This document shows, piece by piece, positions 27,195 to 40,211 of a stretch of DNA of 64,000 bases. The stretch comes from Siphonodentalium dalli (lineage: Eukaryota; Mollusca; Scaphopoda; Gadilida; Siphonodentaliidae). Made by a program: the position numbers and the translations under genes. A model generated the notes under the pieces. It searched no databases. It was not told the origin of the DNA and saw nothing but the letters and a program-made list of their open reading frames with translations. The stretch spans positions 35,192,106 through 35,256,105 of the forward strand of contig CP136063.1 in NCBI GenBank assembly GCA_032622095.1, in the 5' to 3' direction. Within the stretch, counting starts at the first letter, position 1. Every line of letters begins with the position of its first letter.

Positions 27195-27640
27195 AAGTCC
27201 ATTTTAATTTTTTCGATCAGAAATGTCACATCAATGACAGGAACATCTATCCTCAGGGGGTAACTATGGCCCAGTACCCCCCAGTGGGGGCCACTATGGC
27301 CCAGTACCCCCCAGTGGGGGCCACCACGGCCCAGTACCCCCCAGTGGGGGCCACTATGGCCCAGTACCCCCCAGTGGGGGCCACTATGGCCCAGTACCCC
27401 CCCAGTGGGGGCCACTATGGCCCAGTATCGAATACTGGACCATCTATGGTCCTAGATGGTCCAGTATTCGATACTGGGCCATAGTGGCCCCCACTGGGGG
27501 GTACTGCGCCATAGTGGCCCCCACTGGGGGGTACTGGGCCATAGTGGCCCCCACTGGGGGGTACTGGGCCATAGTGGCCCCCCACTGGGGGTACTGGGCC
27601 ATAGTGGCCCCCACTTGGGGTACTGGGCCATAGTGGCTCC
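27195..27640. repeat. Right terminal inverted repeat of Polinton
   Basis: Unique part 27195-27262 (reverse complement of 356-427), about five 30-bp units (27263-27422), palindrome 27423-27476, then about five to six units in the opposite orientation to 27640. Unit number differs from the left end. Long reading frames here are only the 30-bp repeat read through. Confidence 0.8.
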
Positions 27641-27654
27641 CATTACTACTACCA

Positions 27655-30430
27655 AGTGAATTAAAATGTCATTGAAATAATCGGTTTCTCCTCATAAACA
27701 TCCATATATTCAAAATACATGTTTTTGGAGCAGAATTAGGTAGTCCATATTGGACGCCATCATGGAATTTAATTTTGTTGGTTTAATTTTCAGACATATT
27801 TAGTAGTTATGTGGATGGAGTTATCATTAACCTCACATCCTTATATTGGTTATGCGGATGGGGTTATCATTAAACCTCACATCCTTATATTGGTTATGTG
27901 GATGGGGTTATCATTAAACATCACATCCTTATATTGCAGGTTATGTAGATGGAGTTATAATTAAACCTCGCATCATTGTATTGGTTATTTAGATGGAGTT
28001 ATCATTATACCTCACATCCTTATATTGGTTATTTAGATGGTTGTCATTATACCTCACATCAGTGTGTTGGGGATTTTGGACATTGACTTGGGACCTTTGG
28101 TTTTGGTGAGTTTAAAGCCTGTTTACATTTCAAAATGTTGTCAGTTTTGTATCGTCTGCAGCGGAACTCGGCATGTTGAAGCAAATGTTACAAGGCATTG
28201 CACCGTTATGATTTTGGCATTGTTGAACAGAAGAGAAATACAGAATACAAATCAGTATCAAATGATAAAATGTATATGTAACGAGTCTATAATACAAATG
28301 AAAAAAATGGGGAGGGGTGGGCGATACGGGGAAATATGGGTTGATACCGATATAGATTTGAAGAGCGATAATGACCAATGTTGATATATTATGCATCTCA
28401 ACTCTATTGTTGCGACAAGGCTATAAAATAGGGGGGGGGGGGGTGTCAGAAACTTATTTATCTCTATATTGTGCCAGAATAGTTATTTATCGACTTCTAT
28501 AGTGGTACAATGAAAATTAGAATCAAATTATAAAATATGTATATAACACAACTATACCGATGAAAAGAAAAATAATAATTTGGGCCGGGATTAGATGTTG
28601 GGTTGGTTATATGGAGTAACAGGAGTTCATACGATGAACTGATATAAATTAATAGAGCTATAGTGATCAATGTTGCCATGTAATGCATCGCGACTGTACT
28701 GTAGTGACAATTGTATAAAATTGGGGGGGGGGGGTCTGAAATTATCTCTATCTCAAAATATGGCACCATAATTATATAGAAAGGAATAGCAATTGATATA
28801 TGTATACGGCATAGTACACGTAATACCATAGACATAAGTATTGATAACATGTTAAAAATATGTACATAACTCGACTATGCCGATGAAAAAAAAAAATTGG
28901 ACCGGGATTAGAGTTGGGTTGGTTACATGTGGATAATTGGATATGCAGTTAATACTGATGAAACAATATAAATTAGTAGAGCGATAAAGACCAATGTTGA
29001 CACTTAGTCAGCCTATATGCGGGGAAAATAGGGGTTGATACGATAGACCGAAATAAATGTGTCGAGTGATATTGACCAATGTTGACTTATAAAGTAATGC
29101 GACTGTACTGTCGCACAATTATCAGGTAGAAATTGTCAAATATGTACCCTGGTGTCCAATATGGAGCACCTCAGAAAACATTCGCAGAGCCCTAAAACAT
29201 TTTTAACACATGATTTCGCATTCAAATCGATTTATGTCGATAAAACTCTTATTTTTCAAAATTTTAAGCTGAGACTTGGTATGTCTGGTTGGAATACTTA
29301 TCTATTCCTAAATGACAGGGTCCATCGCGTAATTATGTTTTAGATGGAAGAAATGAATTTTTTTCGATGATAAATTTTAACATGGGATTGTCCCATTCAA
29401 ATTGATTTATGTCGATAAAACTGTTATTTTTCAAAATTTTAAGCTGAGACTCGGTGTTTCTTTGTGGAATACTTATATTTTCCTAAAACGGCAGGGTCCA
29501 GCACGTAATTATCTTTTAGATGGAAGAAATTTATTTGTTTCGATGATAAAAATCCAGCGTAAACCAGCGTAATGCCGTAAACAAATTTAACAATCATTTT
29601 CTCAAGTGTCGTTTTGGTAAAAATATCGCTCTCTCGACGGGGAGATCTGATCCGAACAATAGCTAAGATGTATTTAGATATAATTATTGAGAGAATTTGA
29701 CAGATTAAGGCATTTTGAAAGAATCAAGTGGAGAAAACGTTTGCTTCAAACACGCGAATTCAGCCAATTACCTGATTACAGTTGCAGACGAGCGCTGTCC
29801 CTGTCAGAATCAGATTGACAACACATTGAACAAATGCAGGCCTTAAACTCACCTTTTTGGGAGGTAAATCCAATAAATTAGATATCAATACAATCCTTCC
29901 TAAGCACATTCAAAGATATCCCGCAAGTTTTTAATATCTTAGGACACAGAAACAGTCAAAATGAATGAATTTAAATGAGCTTCCGAGAGGAAGCGAGACA
30001 TGTACATGTGTACGATTTGATTTTGAGGCGCCTTGTTTACGATGACGTCATTTGCGTTGCTTCCCAACCTTAACCCTTTCCACTCCCAACGACATTTCAA
30101 TTGGTTGAAATTAAAAAGTTCTCAAGTTCCAGCTCAACCTGAATCTAGTTACTCAATTGGTAGAAATACTTTAGCAGTAATTCTTAGTTTTATCAGTTAT
30201 AACTCTAATTGTATTGACGATACGAGCTCAACATCATAATATGTCACTGTTTATGGCGGTGTTATCCAAACGTGTGCTTTGATAATGATTATAATTTTAT
30301 TTTGCGATCAAACGTCAGTGCAGCTCAGCAGAAACGCATAGGCACTAGTTCAATTCAGCAGAAACGCACGAGTCCTACGATTATAGACACCCACTGGACG
30401 CGCTTCGCGCGTCGGCCAGTGGGTGAAAAA
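27655..30430 (+). repeat. Left arm of long inverted repeat (inner piece)
   Basis: Matches the reverse complement of 56190-59470 over most of its length, with indels. Contents: about six tandem 48-bp units (27780-28060, 'ggttatgtggatgg...'), poly-G tracts (28431, 28722), a roughly 190-bp tandem pair (29180-29540), and a hairpin at its inner end (30391-30426, cccactgg...ccagtggg). No credible gene. Confidence 0.8.
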
Positions 30431-30606
30431 ACATGAAGAAACTAACATTTGAGACTGTAATTGACGCAACAAGTGATTAGGGGTATGAATGTGAATTGCG
30501 TCAATTATAGTGTCAAATTTTAGTTACTTCATAAAACCGGCACCATTTCTGTATGGTGAAACTGGTATTTGTTCCAAAAACAGTCAAAATTTAGACTCTC
30601 GCGCTC

Positions 30607-31247
30607 TTATATTGGGGTAGGTTACTAACAATGGAATGTCAACGTCTACCTTTAATTTTATATTATGTTTTATATACTAGACATTCAAGATATATTTGCA
30701 ACAACCCATGGATAATTGATATAAAAGCAACTCTGAATAGATTAGGTATTGGGTATATATGGAACGACCAATATATGCATAGCCTCAATATGTTTAATGC
30801 TTCCATTAAACAAAGACTAGAAGATATCTATATCCAACAATGGAGGGGCTGTACCTCAACATCTAGTAAATATGCCTTCTAAAGAATAAACAAACACGAT
30901 TTCGGCAAAGAAAAGTACCTTATTAGTGTAGATAATAAACTCGTTTCGAGTATTCTGCTAATCAGAACAAGAAACCACCACTTCCCAATTGAAACTGGAA
31001 TTTGAAACAAAATAGATTACTTTGAGAAAAAATGTACTTTATGTCTATCAGAAATGGGCGATGAATTTCATGTCATACTGAAATGTCCAGTTTTACATGA
31101 TCTCCGACAGAATTATATCCCATCATATTTCTACCGAAATCTAAACACTATTAAATTGAGAGAACTTTTCAACTCGGGAATAGGAAAACGAACCATAAAT
31201 CTGTCCATATTCATTAGAAGGATTTTGCCGCTATTTATGCTCTCCTG
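30607..31247 (+). pseudogene. LINE (non-LTR retrotransposon) 3' fragment
   Basis: Decayed C-terminal region of a LINE ORF2. The first frame contains 'NNPWIIDIKATLNRLGIGYIW', a later one 'RTRNHHFPIETGI', and then 'CTLCLSEMGDEFHVILKCPVLHDLR', the CCHC-like cysteine/histidine motif typical of LINE C-termini. Stops at 30880 and around 31005 separate the pieces. No reverse transcriptase catalytic core is present, consistent with 5' truncation. It abuts the long inverted repeat arm. Confidence 0.7.
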
Positions 31248-31259
31248 AGGCTTCCGCTG

Positions 31260-33690
31260 ATGAATTTTACCATATTCCACAATGGGTTGTCGCACTATAT
31301 ATCTTATAATTAATTTATTGCATATATACATGTATATGCACTACACATAACTGACGCACTATTTTAAATCTATATGCTAGAGCAATCAATCTGCACGCAT
31401 GCGCACATAATTTATCATACAGTTGCAGGATAAATGATTGGACAAGTATCGATTGTAATTAATCCAAAACTTAAAGTGCTCATGACGCCTGCAACAAAAT
31501 AGTTCACATATAGTCAATGTGGCTGGACAAAAGCGATAACTAGTGAAAACAAAGAAAATATATTTATCTCATTTTGAAAGTTTGCTTTTTGGCAAGTCAT
31601 TAAGAAAATTGAAGTCCTGAACAGATGTAAATGTTAAAGTGAATGATATATCCTGTTGTGGAATGAAATGTACTGTTGATGAGTTTACCGTTATAATTAT
31701 TCATGGATGTTAAGTTGATTTTGTCTCCCTCAGTCAAAATTTAATGAATGTCGGAAAATTATGGAAATGTGGTTTGCAAGTGGTATCCGATGAAAGGAAT
31801 TGATTATGTGTTAGCTGATCCAGGGTCAATGACCGACAATGAGTTTCTTCGTTTAATTCTGTGAATCATTCTAAGGTCCCGTTAGATAATTAGTTTGATT
31901 GAACTCTAAATTAATGTAAAACCATCGTGTTCAATGTTGAAACTCATTTGTTATTGACATAACATTGGTTTGTTTTCGCTCAATATAAGGCAGTCATACA
32001 AGGAAACACAAATTTCATAAATATTTAGTGATTCAGTAATTGAAATTTAGATTTTTGGAAAGGAATGCAATGGTCAATTACATTACATCATATTAGCAGA
32101 ACAAATTTCAATGGTTCGCATTTTTTAGACATTAAAACAATTCAAGTTAATACACACTTTGTTTCAGAAGAAGTTCCAAAGAGGTTGTGGGTATATCAAA
32201 TGTAGGGCCTACAATTAGTGGTGGTAGATATTTAGACCTGCATCAAATGGAATGGACATCAGGACGACGGGAAGTAGTCGGATATGCGTTACCGGAGTGA
32301 CAATGGCAATCTCAGTGGACGATGTTTACAGTGTTATGTAGACAGAACAGTTTAAAGTGATGTGAAACACTCCGTCAGGGTGATCCAATAGAAATGGAGA
32401 ATAATCTTGCTCAAAGTTGTTCTTTATACGAATAGTAATCCAAATTGCCAATACACACCGTCATTCTGATATATTAATTACATGCACCGACTCTGGATAG
32501 CGAAATTATTTGTGTTTGTTTGTCGCCGATTGTTGCGTCCCGAATCCACATGTCAATGTTTACAACTGAGCATAGTGTTGACGATGTTTTCTATGGAGTG
32601 GTAGAATGCTACATTCTTGATGATGTTTTCTATGGAGTGGTAGAATGCTACATTCTCCAGGTTCACATAACGCCTGAATACTAACTTATCAGTTTCACGA
32701 ACTCGAACAAGTCAATAATATGTCTTTAAAGATGGATTATCTCTTTAAATAACAAATTTAAAATAGTTGCGTGGGTATAAAATAATAGATATGAACTGAA
32801 GACCTATGTCCGGAAAAACTTCTATCAATTAATATTGATTTTATTTCCAATATTAAATCGGGCCCATTTATGTTACTATTTTTAGAACCGACCATTCGGA
32901 TGAGACCGTATTGCGATATAGAGCACTGGGCTGTTCCTACGGCTACGCATCGAATGTCAAATGTCACAGATTGGTTGTTTGTACTGTTTTGTTCCACAGA
33001 TATAAGCGATAATGAGTATAATTAACGTTTATTTGTGACAAAATTTCACAATATAATTTCTGGTCTCTGTTAACAGTAACCAATATTGTTCGTTAGCTGA
33101 ACAAACACACCTTTTTAGACCAGAAAATATTCGAAATAAAATTAATATTAATCGATAGAAGCATTTCCGGACAGGAGTCTTCGATTCAGATCTAATATTT
33201 TTTACCCCGGTAACTATATAATACATGTTTACAAAGAGATAATCCACCTTTAAAATGTTCATTGACTTAGATGTCGTCAGGGGCGTATATACATATACAT
33301 GTCTTTGGAATTATTGGAATGACAATTAGTGAACATTGTATATGGTTTCTAGACGAATAACAATGACGAAACAATATACACTAGTATTTGTCATCATGAC
33401 CCGTATGGCTGTTTTTTTTAATTTATATAGTCAGCATGTGAAGTCATGATATGAAGTAATTCTATGCTGGACAGTTGTATCATTACATAATCGTCAAGTT
33501 TTGTTGTCATCTGACAAAACTCTTGGAACAAAATATGGTAAGTATTTAACACTCTGAGATGTGGCCCTGTGCATATATGATCACGTCAGCACAGGATATA
33601 TCGACGATGAATCATGCGGAGATCAATAAACCCCAGATTGGAATCGGACAATGAGATCATTCGAGGATGCGTTATGAATGAGTTTGTGGC
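31260..33690. other. Non-coding host sequence
   Basis: No supported gene. A 43-bp direct duplication lies at 32572-32655 (ctatggagtggtagaatgct). This is probably the region 3' of the minus-strand host gene at 35022. Confidence 0.5.
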
Positions 33691-34029
33691 AATTAATAAT
33701 TATTCTTGTAACGCGCCTATCCCCGTGATGGTGGGCCCTAGGCGCTGGACAATTATTACCCCGATGAGCCTGAACATTCAGTAATCCATCTACTGCTCCC
33801 CGGGGACAGGGGGAGGTACAGTCACAATGTGACTAGCATACTAACAAGATCTTTCACTGCTCATAATCGGGTACCCGGTTTAACGCTTGGGTGGAGCGAA
33901 ACAGACACAGTACGAGTGACCTTGCTCAGGGGTCACAACTTGGCGCGAAATTCGAACAGCGTGCGATCTCACAATTGCCCGCTAATTGATTTTCGGACAA
34001 GCCACTGTTGTGTGAAACTCACTTTGGCC

Positions 34030-34115
34030 AGCTGGAGGCGCGAACGCATGCCGATGTGTTGACAGCGACACAAGTCCGACGCGCTAACCACGGAGCTCCA
34101 ATGTGGCTTGGAGAG
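34030..34115 (-). repeat. Possible tRNA-derived SINE head
   Basis: The minus strand contains an A-box-like TGGTTAGCGCG and, about 45 nt later, a B-box-like CGTTCGCGCC. The locally GC-rich block (33700-34150) stands out from its AT-rich surroundings. The B box deviates from GGTTCGANNCC, so this is weak. Confidence 0.3.
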
Positions 34116-34732
34116 AAGGCGTAACGCTTTTTCCGCACCCCACCAGCTTAACGAGCATGCTGGTGGAAATGCGATAATTGTGACTGCTATATACATAGTT
34201 TTAAATTTCGTAGTTAGTATAATAAAATCCACATCATCTTAATTCGACGAAGCCCAATTTTCTTCTCTTATACGATCGTGGCCAGGGTGGTATAATACAT
34301 ATTTTCACAATATCTACATTAAAACTCCGAATAGCTTGAGTTCACGTCCTGTATCAACATAACGTTTTACACGATGCGCGCCACGGATTGCCCAATAACG
34401 CTAACAGTCATATAATTGCTTAAACAAATTGACGATCTAAGGGACGCAACTCAAGTAAAAAGAATCGATCAAGTTCGAACTTGTTCAAGATATTGTTGTG
34501 AAAGATCATGCAAATATGGGTAAAATTGGTTGGCGTTTGTTCGAGTTTTCACGCTAATAGTTACAATATTCCTTAAACTGGCTAAAATAGACAAATTAAG
34601 GGCTGTAATTAAGATAGGAATGTCAAGACTAATTTGGATATACCATATTTTATTTTTTGGTAAAAATATGGTGGAAGTAATCGATCTCACAAAACCAAAT
34701 TAAAAATATGGTTCAACTGCAGTAACCATGAT

Positions 34733-34738
34733 TTTATT
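34733..34738 (-). promoter_or_regulatory. Polyadenylation signal AATAAA of host gene
   Basis: Minus-strand AATAAA about 285 nt downstream of the stop codon at 35022, the first good one after exon 3. Confidence 0.45.
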
Positions 34739-35021
34739 TTACCTGCTATAATTTTACCACTGAATCTTTGGAAACATCATATTCAGAAATAGTGAATCCC
34801 CAGCTAACCCCAGCACAATTGAAACGGTCTCTAATTTGTCGACAAACATAAACAAACAGCGTTTTATCGACGAATTTGTTCTGAAGTTGTCCGCGTAGGT
34901 ATGTTCTGAGATCATTCATAGCAAACTATGTCTACATAATGTTGGGCTTTGAGCGTTTGTTGACGAACGTGTACATAGTGAACAGATGCGGGATGTAGTA
35001 TACCAAAGGATTATTTACTGG

Positions 35022-35587
35022 TCATGCGCCGGCACAGTCAAGATTAATGAAATGTTGCAGCACTATGTCTAACTTGGCTATAATTCCTCCTATCAGGTGG
35101 TGTACACCATCATTTGTATACAATTGTTCAAAGAACTCGGACATATCCATCCATACCCACGGCGAATGTTTGATGTAAGTTTTTATCTCTAAGTTGTATT
35201 TCATCACCATTTCGGGTTTCTGAGTCTCCCAGTGTTTAATTGATTTCGGATGTTTCTTGATTTTATGGGATGCCAGCCAAACGACTTTCGGCCACTTTAC
35301 TGTCGAACTGTTCATCTGTTTCAGTGGCGCAGATATCATCTTCTCGATCACTAGACGACTATTAAACTGAGTGTGTATCCCGTACATAACGACTGCGTAC
35401 ACATTCGTTTCGTTCATGGCTTGGATCAGTCTGTTCTCTAATAGCCGTGATGGTGAAAATATCTGGAAGTATTGAATGAGTAGTTGTCCATCACAAACAC
35501 GCGTGTTGTTGTATTTCATAGGGAGCTGGTCTTCACATAATGGACGATGGAGATGAACGTGGAGTCCAGCGCATCGATGATGCTTTT
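35022..35587 (-). CDS. Last exon of PC-esterase/CASD1-like host gene
   Basis: Acceptor ttgttctttcag precedes 35587; the frame is open from there to TGA 35024-35022, 188 codons plus a split codon. The phase (two bases of a codon) fits the donor of the exon at 54416. Near the C-terminus, 'TNDGVHHL' supplies the D-x-x-H of an SGNH-type esterase, complementing the GDS motif in the upstream exon. The region 'VVMYGIHTQFNSRL' could be another block. The predicted role is an acyl-transferase/esterase of the secretory pathway. The intron to the next exon is 18.8 kb. The first 40 or so bases of this exon and its acceptor recur twice just upstream (35990, 36396). Confidence 0.7.
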
Positions 35588-37025
35588 CTGAAAGAACAAG
35601 TCAACAATTTACAGTCAATAAGAACACTTAATGTATATAATATAATATGTAGCTTGGTTGCCGGTATAGCCCGTGCTATAGTAACCAAATTGTTAAGTGT
35701 TTGCATCGGTTAACAAATCTCATATATAATTTGAAGACCTCTGTTTGTCTGTTTGTCTGTCATTTATACAAATCTACGATTCTCGATCGATCGGGACGAA
35801 ACTTGGTACGTGTGTGTAGTTTGACCAGGCGGTCGACGTTGTCGTATTGGCGAGCCCGTGCGGCGCCCGTTTCGCGCATGCGCAGACGAGATCTCGGAAA
35901 CGGGTGGAGCTATCGACTTGAAATTTGGTTTTTGAATAGCCCGGACAACGTGGAGATGAACGTGGAGTCCAGCGCATCGATGATGCTTTTCTGAAAGAAC
36001 AAGTCAACAATTTACAGGCAACAAGAACACTTAATGTATATAATATAATATGTAGCTTGGTTGCCGTTATAGCCCGTGCTATAGTAACCAAATTGTTAAG
36101 TGTTTGCATTGGTTAACAAATCTCATATATATTTAAAGACCTCTGTCTGTCTGTATGTTTGTCTGTCATTTATACAAATCTACGATTCTCGACCGATCGG
36201 GACGAAACTTGGTACGTGTGTGTAGTTTGACCAGGCGGTCGTCGTTGTCGTATTGGCGAGCCCGTGCGGCGCCCGCTTCGCGCATGCGCAGACGAGATCT
36301 CGGAAAAGGGTGGAGCTATCGACTTGAAATTTGGTTTTTGAATAGCCCGGACAACGTGGAGATGAACGTGGAGTCCAGCGCATCGATGATGCTTTTCTGA
36401 AGGAACAAGTCAACAATTTACAGGCAACAAGAACACTTAATGTATATAATATAATATGTAGCTTGGTTGCCGTTATAGCCCGTGCTATAGTAACCAAATT
36501 GTTAAGTGTTTGCATTGGTTAACAAATCTCATATATATTTAAAGACCTCTGTCTGTCTGTATGTTTGTCTGTCATTTATACAAATCTACGATTCTCGACC
36601 GATCGGGACGAAACTTGGTACGTGTGTGTAGTTTGACCAGGCGGTCGTCGTTGTCGTAATGGCGAGCCCGTGCGGCGCCCGCTTCGCGCATGCGCAGACG
36701 AGATATCGGAAAAGGGTGGAGCTATCGACTTGAAATTTGCTATGTGAATGTATCTTGCCCCGGATACGAATTTTATCGGGTCGCCGAGCCCGTGCGACGC
36801 CAGCGTCGCGCATGCGCAGACCAGATCTCGGAAACGGGTGGAGCTATCGACTTGAAATTTGGTATGTGAATGTATCTTGCCCCGGATAGGAATTTTATCG
36901 GGTCGCCGAGCCCATGCGACGCCAGCTTCGCGCATGCGCAGATTTGATCTCGGAAACGGGTAGAGCTATCGACTTGAAATTTGGTTTTTGAATAGCACGG
37001 ACAACGTCGGGCTCATCGGCTAGTA
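35545..37025 (+). repeat. 405-bp tandem repeat including a Helitron-like element and a copied exon edge
   Basis: Three copies (about 35545-35950, 35951-36356, 36357-37025, the last longer). Each starts with the first part of host exon 3 and its acceptor, then 'tatagcccgtgctatagtaacc', a gtctgtctg-rich stretch, a GC-rich 'cgcgcatgcgcag' core and 'ctatcgacttgaaatttg'. The last copy ends 'cgggctcatcggctagt', a CTAG-type end with potential hairpin as in Helitrons. Core sub-units 'gggtcgccgagccc' are further repeated at 36770-36960. Confidence 0.7.
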
Positions 37026-37029
37026 TATA

Positions 37030-37950
37030 TATATATGAGTTTGGACGAATAGTTTGGCATTCTTTATCAATTCCGATGGTTATCTCTAACTTTTGTATGA
37101 TTGTCTTGTATGGTATCCCGACCAACACATCTCATGCAGACGCTGCCACTCGGGATGTTTAAACTACATGTATATATGTCTTTTTTGGGAGACGACTATA
37201 TATAGATATGTTTAAGTCGGCGTCTTATACCAACGTCCGTGCCACTTGCCAGTTCTCCACTCTCGATATGGACAGCATCATATTTGGGAACTAAAATACT
37301 TTATTATTTGATTCATCATACCTTTCATATATCATATGTCAAACATAAAAAACAATTATGGGTATTACAACTGTCGTATAATGCGCGCAAATATAAATAA
37401 GGAAATGACCCAATACATGTGTCTGACTCGGCTTATAAACAATTCACTCGACCCGCATTTTTGCTGGCACAAAGCGTGTTTTGTGAATAATATCGTATTC
37501 ATGTCATCATTATGGTATACTATTAGTATATTCTTGAGAAAATTATTATTTTATAAATGTTACCTCTAAATTATAACCTACATGTACATGTACCGTATAA
37601 CGTGCACACACCGAGGCATGCAACTTGGTCAACCATTAATGTCCGCGCCCGATCGGACAGTGTACTGCACCCATGACAACACTGGACAAATGTTGTGTCT
37701 TGGATGAGACCTTTCATTCTGACAAACTTGGTATCTGATCAAGTTATGATTTTTGTCAAAATACCCTGACCATGTTGTTACATGTATCCCCTGTCTGCTC
37801 CACGAGACACCGACTTCCCCTAATTGTCAGTAATCACAATCACATAAGCTGTGGCCGTCAACATCGGACTCATACTCCTAAGTCCAACAAATCTTTACTT
37901 GTAAAGATTGAGCTATTTCCATGGCTTGGTATCCGGTTATGGATACCAAG
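37030..37950. other. Intron sequence, nothing recognised
   Basis: Within the 18.8-kb intron of the host gene. AT-rich, short frames only; tata dinucleotide run at 37021-37036. Confidence 0.5.
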
Positions 37951-38265
37951 CCAATTTCCATTAGCATGGGCTACAGGTGGTACCTTTGGTCGGATCATTA
38001 TGAAATTTGTCATGCTGTTGACATTGACATGTATATGGGAACAAGTCATTTTGGGGTCATTTTTCCAAAAACAAATGGCGACCAACAGCCATTTTGGATT
38101 TAAAAATGCAATCCATTCAACATCTTGGGCTACAGGCTATACTATTTGTCTGATCATCATGAAATTTGTAATCTTGGAATTTACTCTTTACATGACGAAA
38201 TTGTTTGGCACAGGCTAAAAATCGTTCATTTGGTCGGATGATCATGAAATTTTTCATGGGTGTTA

Positions 38266-38501
38266 AGGTTTGAAGGAACTAAATAAGTAGAATTAAGTCC
38301 AGGGCTTTGGTTTTTACACCGAATCTCGAATTAAAAAAATTCTGGCCTGCGATTGGCGTATAATATTTCAATTATATTTACAAATTAAAAAAATATAATA
38401 CCTACAGGTACATGTATACATGTGGGTTTTCCCTGGTCTGAAATGTGTTTGTGTCCAAACAATGACAGGATAATAAGGCTGGGTATTTGCTTTCGTCAGC
38501 A
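38266..38501. repeat. Dispersed repeat, copy 1 of 2
   Basis: About 240 bp (aggtttgaaggaactaaata ... tttcgtcagca) repeated in the same orientation at 39966-40211. Family unknown. Confidence 0.7.
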
Positions 38502-38509
38502 GTTCAAAT

Positions 38510-39690
38510 TGATTGCAAAAAGTGGGGTAGTGTGGAAAACGTGTTTTGATAAGCTGGAAAAGGTGTTGCTCGGATAGTACTCTGACATACATGTACATGG
38601 CAAAATATGCGCGAAAAGATGGGCTTCACAAAATTTACGATTTCGTGCAATTCGTATGTAGCAAATTTAGTGGGCGGGGCCAAACTTTAACACTGAGGCC
38701 TATGGAAAACATTTAGATGTACAATGTGCATGTACTAGTAGTTCATTCTAACCTAAAGCACAACAAATCGAGTTTTTCGTATTTCGGCCTATGGTGAAGA
38801 GATATGGTGGAATATCGCATCGTTGTTGTTAGGTTGGCGAAGCATACATACATGTTGTTAAACATTATACTACACCGGATTTTGATTTTATGGCCATTGT
38901 TCACGGCGTGGAGAATATTTGCACCTAATGACCTCAGTGAGATTTTCGCACATTTATCGCCATTCTGTATCTGGTGTGCTCCTTTAAGTAACCCTAAGAG
39001 AGGAACCACTTCACATCGATATCTTTATCTATTGGTGGATAACTGACCATCGAAAAATACTCGATAACTCGAATAGTTTTAACCTTGTAGCTGCCAACTT
39101 GTCGACCACACGGACATTCATATCTTTCAGGTACAGAGGGGGGTATAAAAATCCGCTATTTTATTCAGAAACCCGGGAAGTTCAGTTTAACGAAGCATAT
39201 AATCTGAAACAGGATTAACAAATATTGTCTATGTCGTTCAGTGTCTGCGCACCATGGACATTAAAGCCATCTTCTGCTTGATTAATAACCATTTGTTACC
39301 CAAATTTCCACCAATTTTGAGATATGTTCCAAATAAGGCAAATCTTGGTATGTGGTGACCACGAGACACCCATGATTTTTAATGTTGAACTGCAGACGAC
39401 ACTGATCAATTCCCGAATATTACTTCTTTGATTAATGAACGGACGTTCGCATAATTGCCATTTGCCAACGACAGGGGGGGGGGGTCGGAAAAAAATATTC
39501 AGGCACGTATGCTGATTTATTACTTTCGACCCTTAGACTTTGGAACCCCCCCCCCCCCCCGCATCCAATTTGTTTTCCGTTTTCGGCAGTTTTTTCCAAC
39601 CATTTTTGGACATCCACCCCCTTTTAACACTAAAACAGAGATTTGAGGGGGAAATTCACTGTAAACAGCTGTATATGAATTTCTGTTCAT
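38510..39690. other. Intron sequence with homopolymer tracts
   Basis: No gene. Poly-G at 39475-39484 and poly-C at 39546-39559 are the only notable features. Confidence 0.5.
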
Positions 39691-39965
39691 ACTATTAGTC
39701 ATGGATGTTAACATTGACATGTAAATAGGAACGGATCATTTTAGGGTCATTTGTTTGTTGGTCCCATCGACCACCGACACACCCCGGCATACGTGCCCGG
39801 AAATCCCCCCCCTGGGTAAATGAACCATCTTTGGACATACTTGTAGTGGGGTTAAATAACCAAGATTTCTAGAGAACGAGAGCAAAGAGATGTATACAAT
39901 CAGTTTTATTCAGCATAGATATGACCCAGCTTCACACCGAGGTAGTAGAGATTCCCCATCGCTTA

Positions 39966-40211
39966 AGGTTAGAAGGAACTAAATAAGTAGAATTACGTCC
40001 CTTTGGTTTTTACATCGAATCTCGAATACTAGTTTTTTAAATTCTGGCCCGCGATTGGCGTATAATATTTCAATTATATCTACAAATTAAAAAAATATAA
40101 TACCTATGGCATGTACATGTACCAAATACATGTGGGTTTTCCCTGGTCTGAAATGCGTTTGTGTCCAAACATTGACGGGAAAATAAGACTGGGTATTTGC
40201 TTTCGTCAGCA
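39966..40211. repeat. Dispersed repeat, copy 2 of 2
   Basis: Direct copy of 38266-38501 with small indels. Confidence 0.7.

Larger units (their letters stand above)
165..27640 (-). mobile_element. Polinton/Maverick (adintovirus-like) DNA element
   Basis: The block carries the diagnostic Polinton set: protein-primed PolB, retroviral-type integrase with chromodomain, FtsK/HerA-type packaging ATPase, adenain-like cysteine protease, double-jelly-roll major capsid protein and penton. These genes lie on the minus strand in a compact array. Inverted terminal sequences are found at 161-427 and 27195-27640. It is enlarged to about 27.5 kb by a 6.7-kb tandem duplication and a 3.8-kb nested element. 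Several genes are broken (polymerase stop, ATPase frameshift in both copies, integrase frameshift in one copy), so this copy is probably not competent as it stands. The 6-bp target duplication usual for the family could not be read because minisatellite forms both outer edges. Confidence 0.9.

Noticed and set aside
27266-27659. Open frames of 67-102 codons across the Polinton ends (also 262-447)
   Set aside because: They are the 30-bp GC-rich repeat read through in several frames on both strands.
35701-36935. Several 75-119-codon frames on both strands
   Set aside because: Read-through of the 405-bp Helitron-like tandem repeat; the same peptide recurs in each copy.
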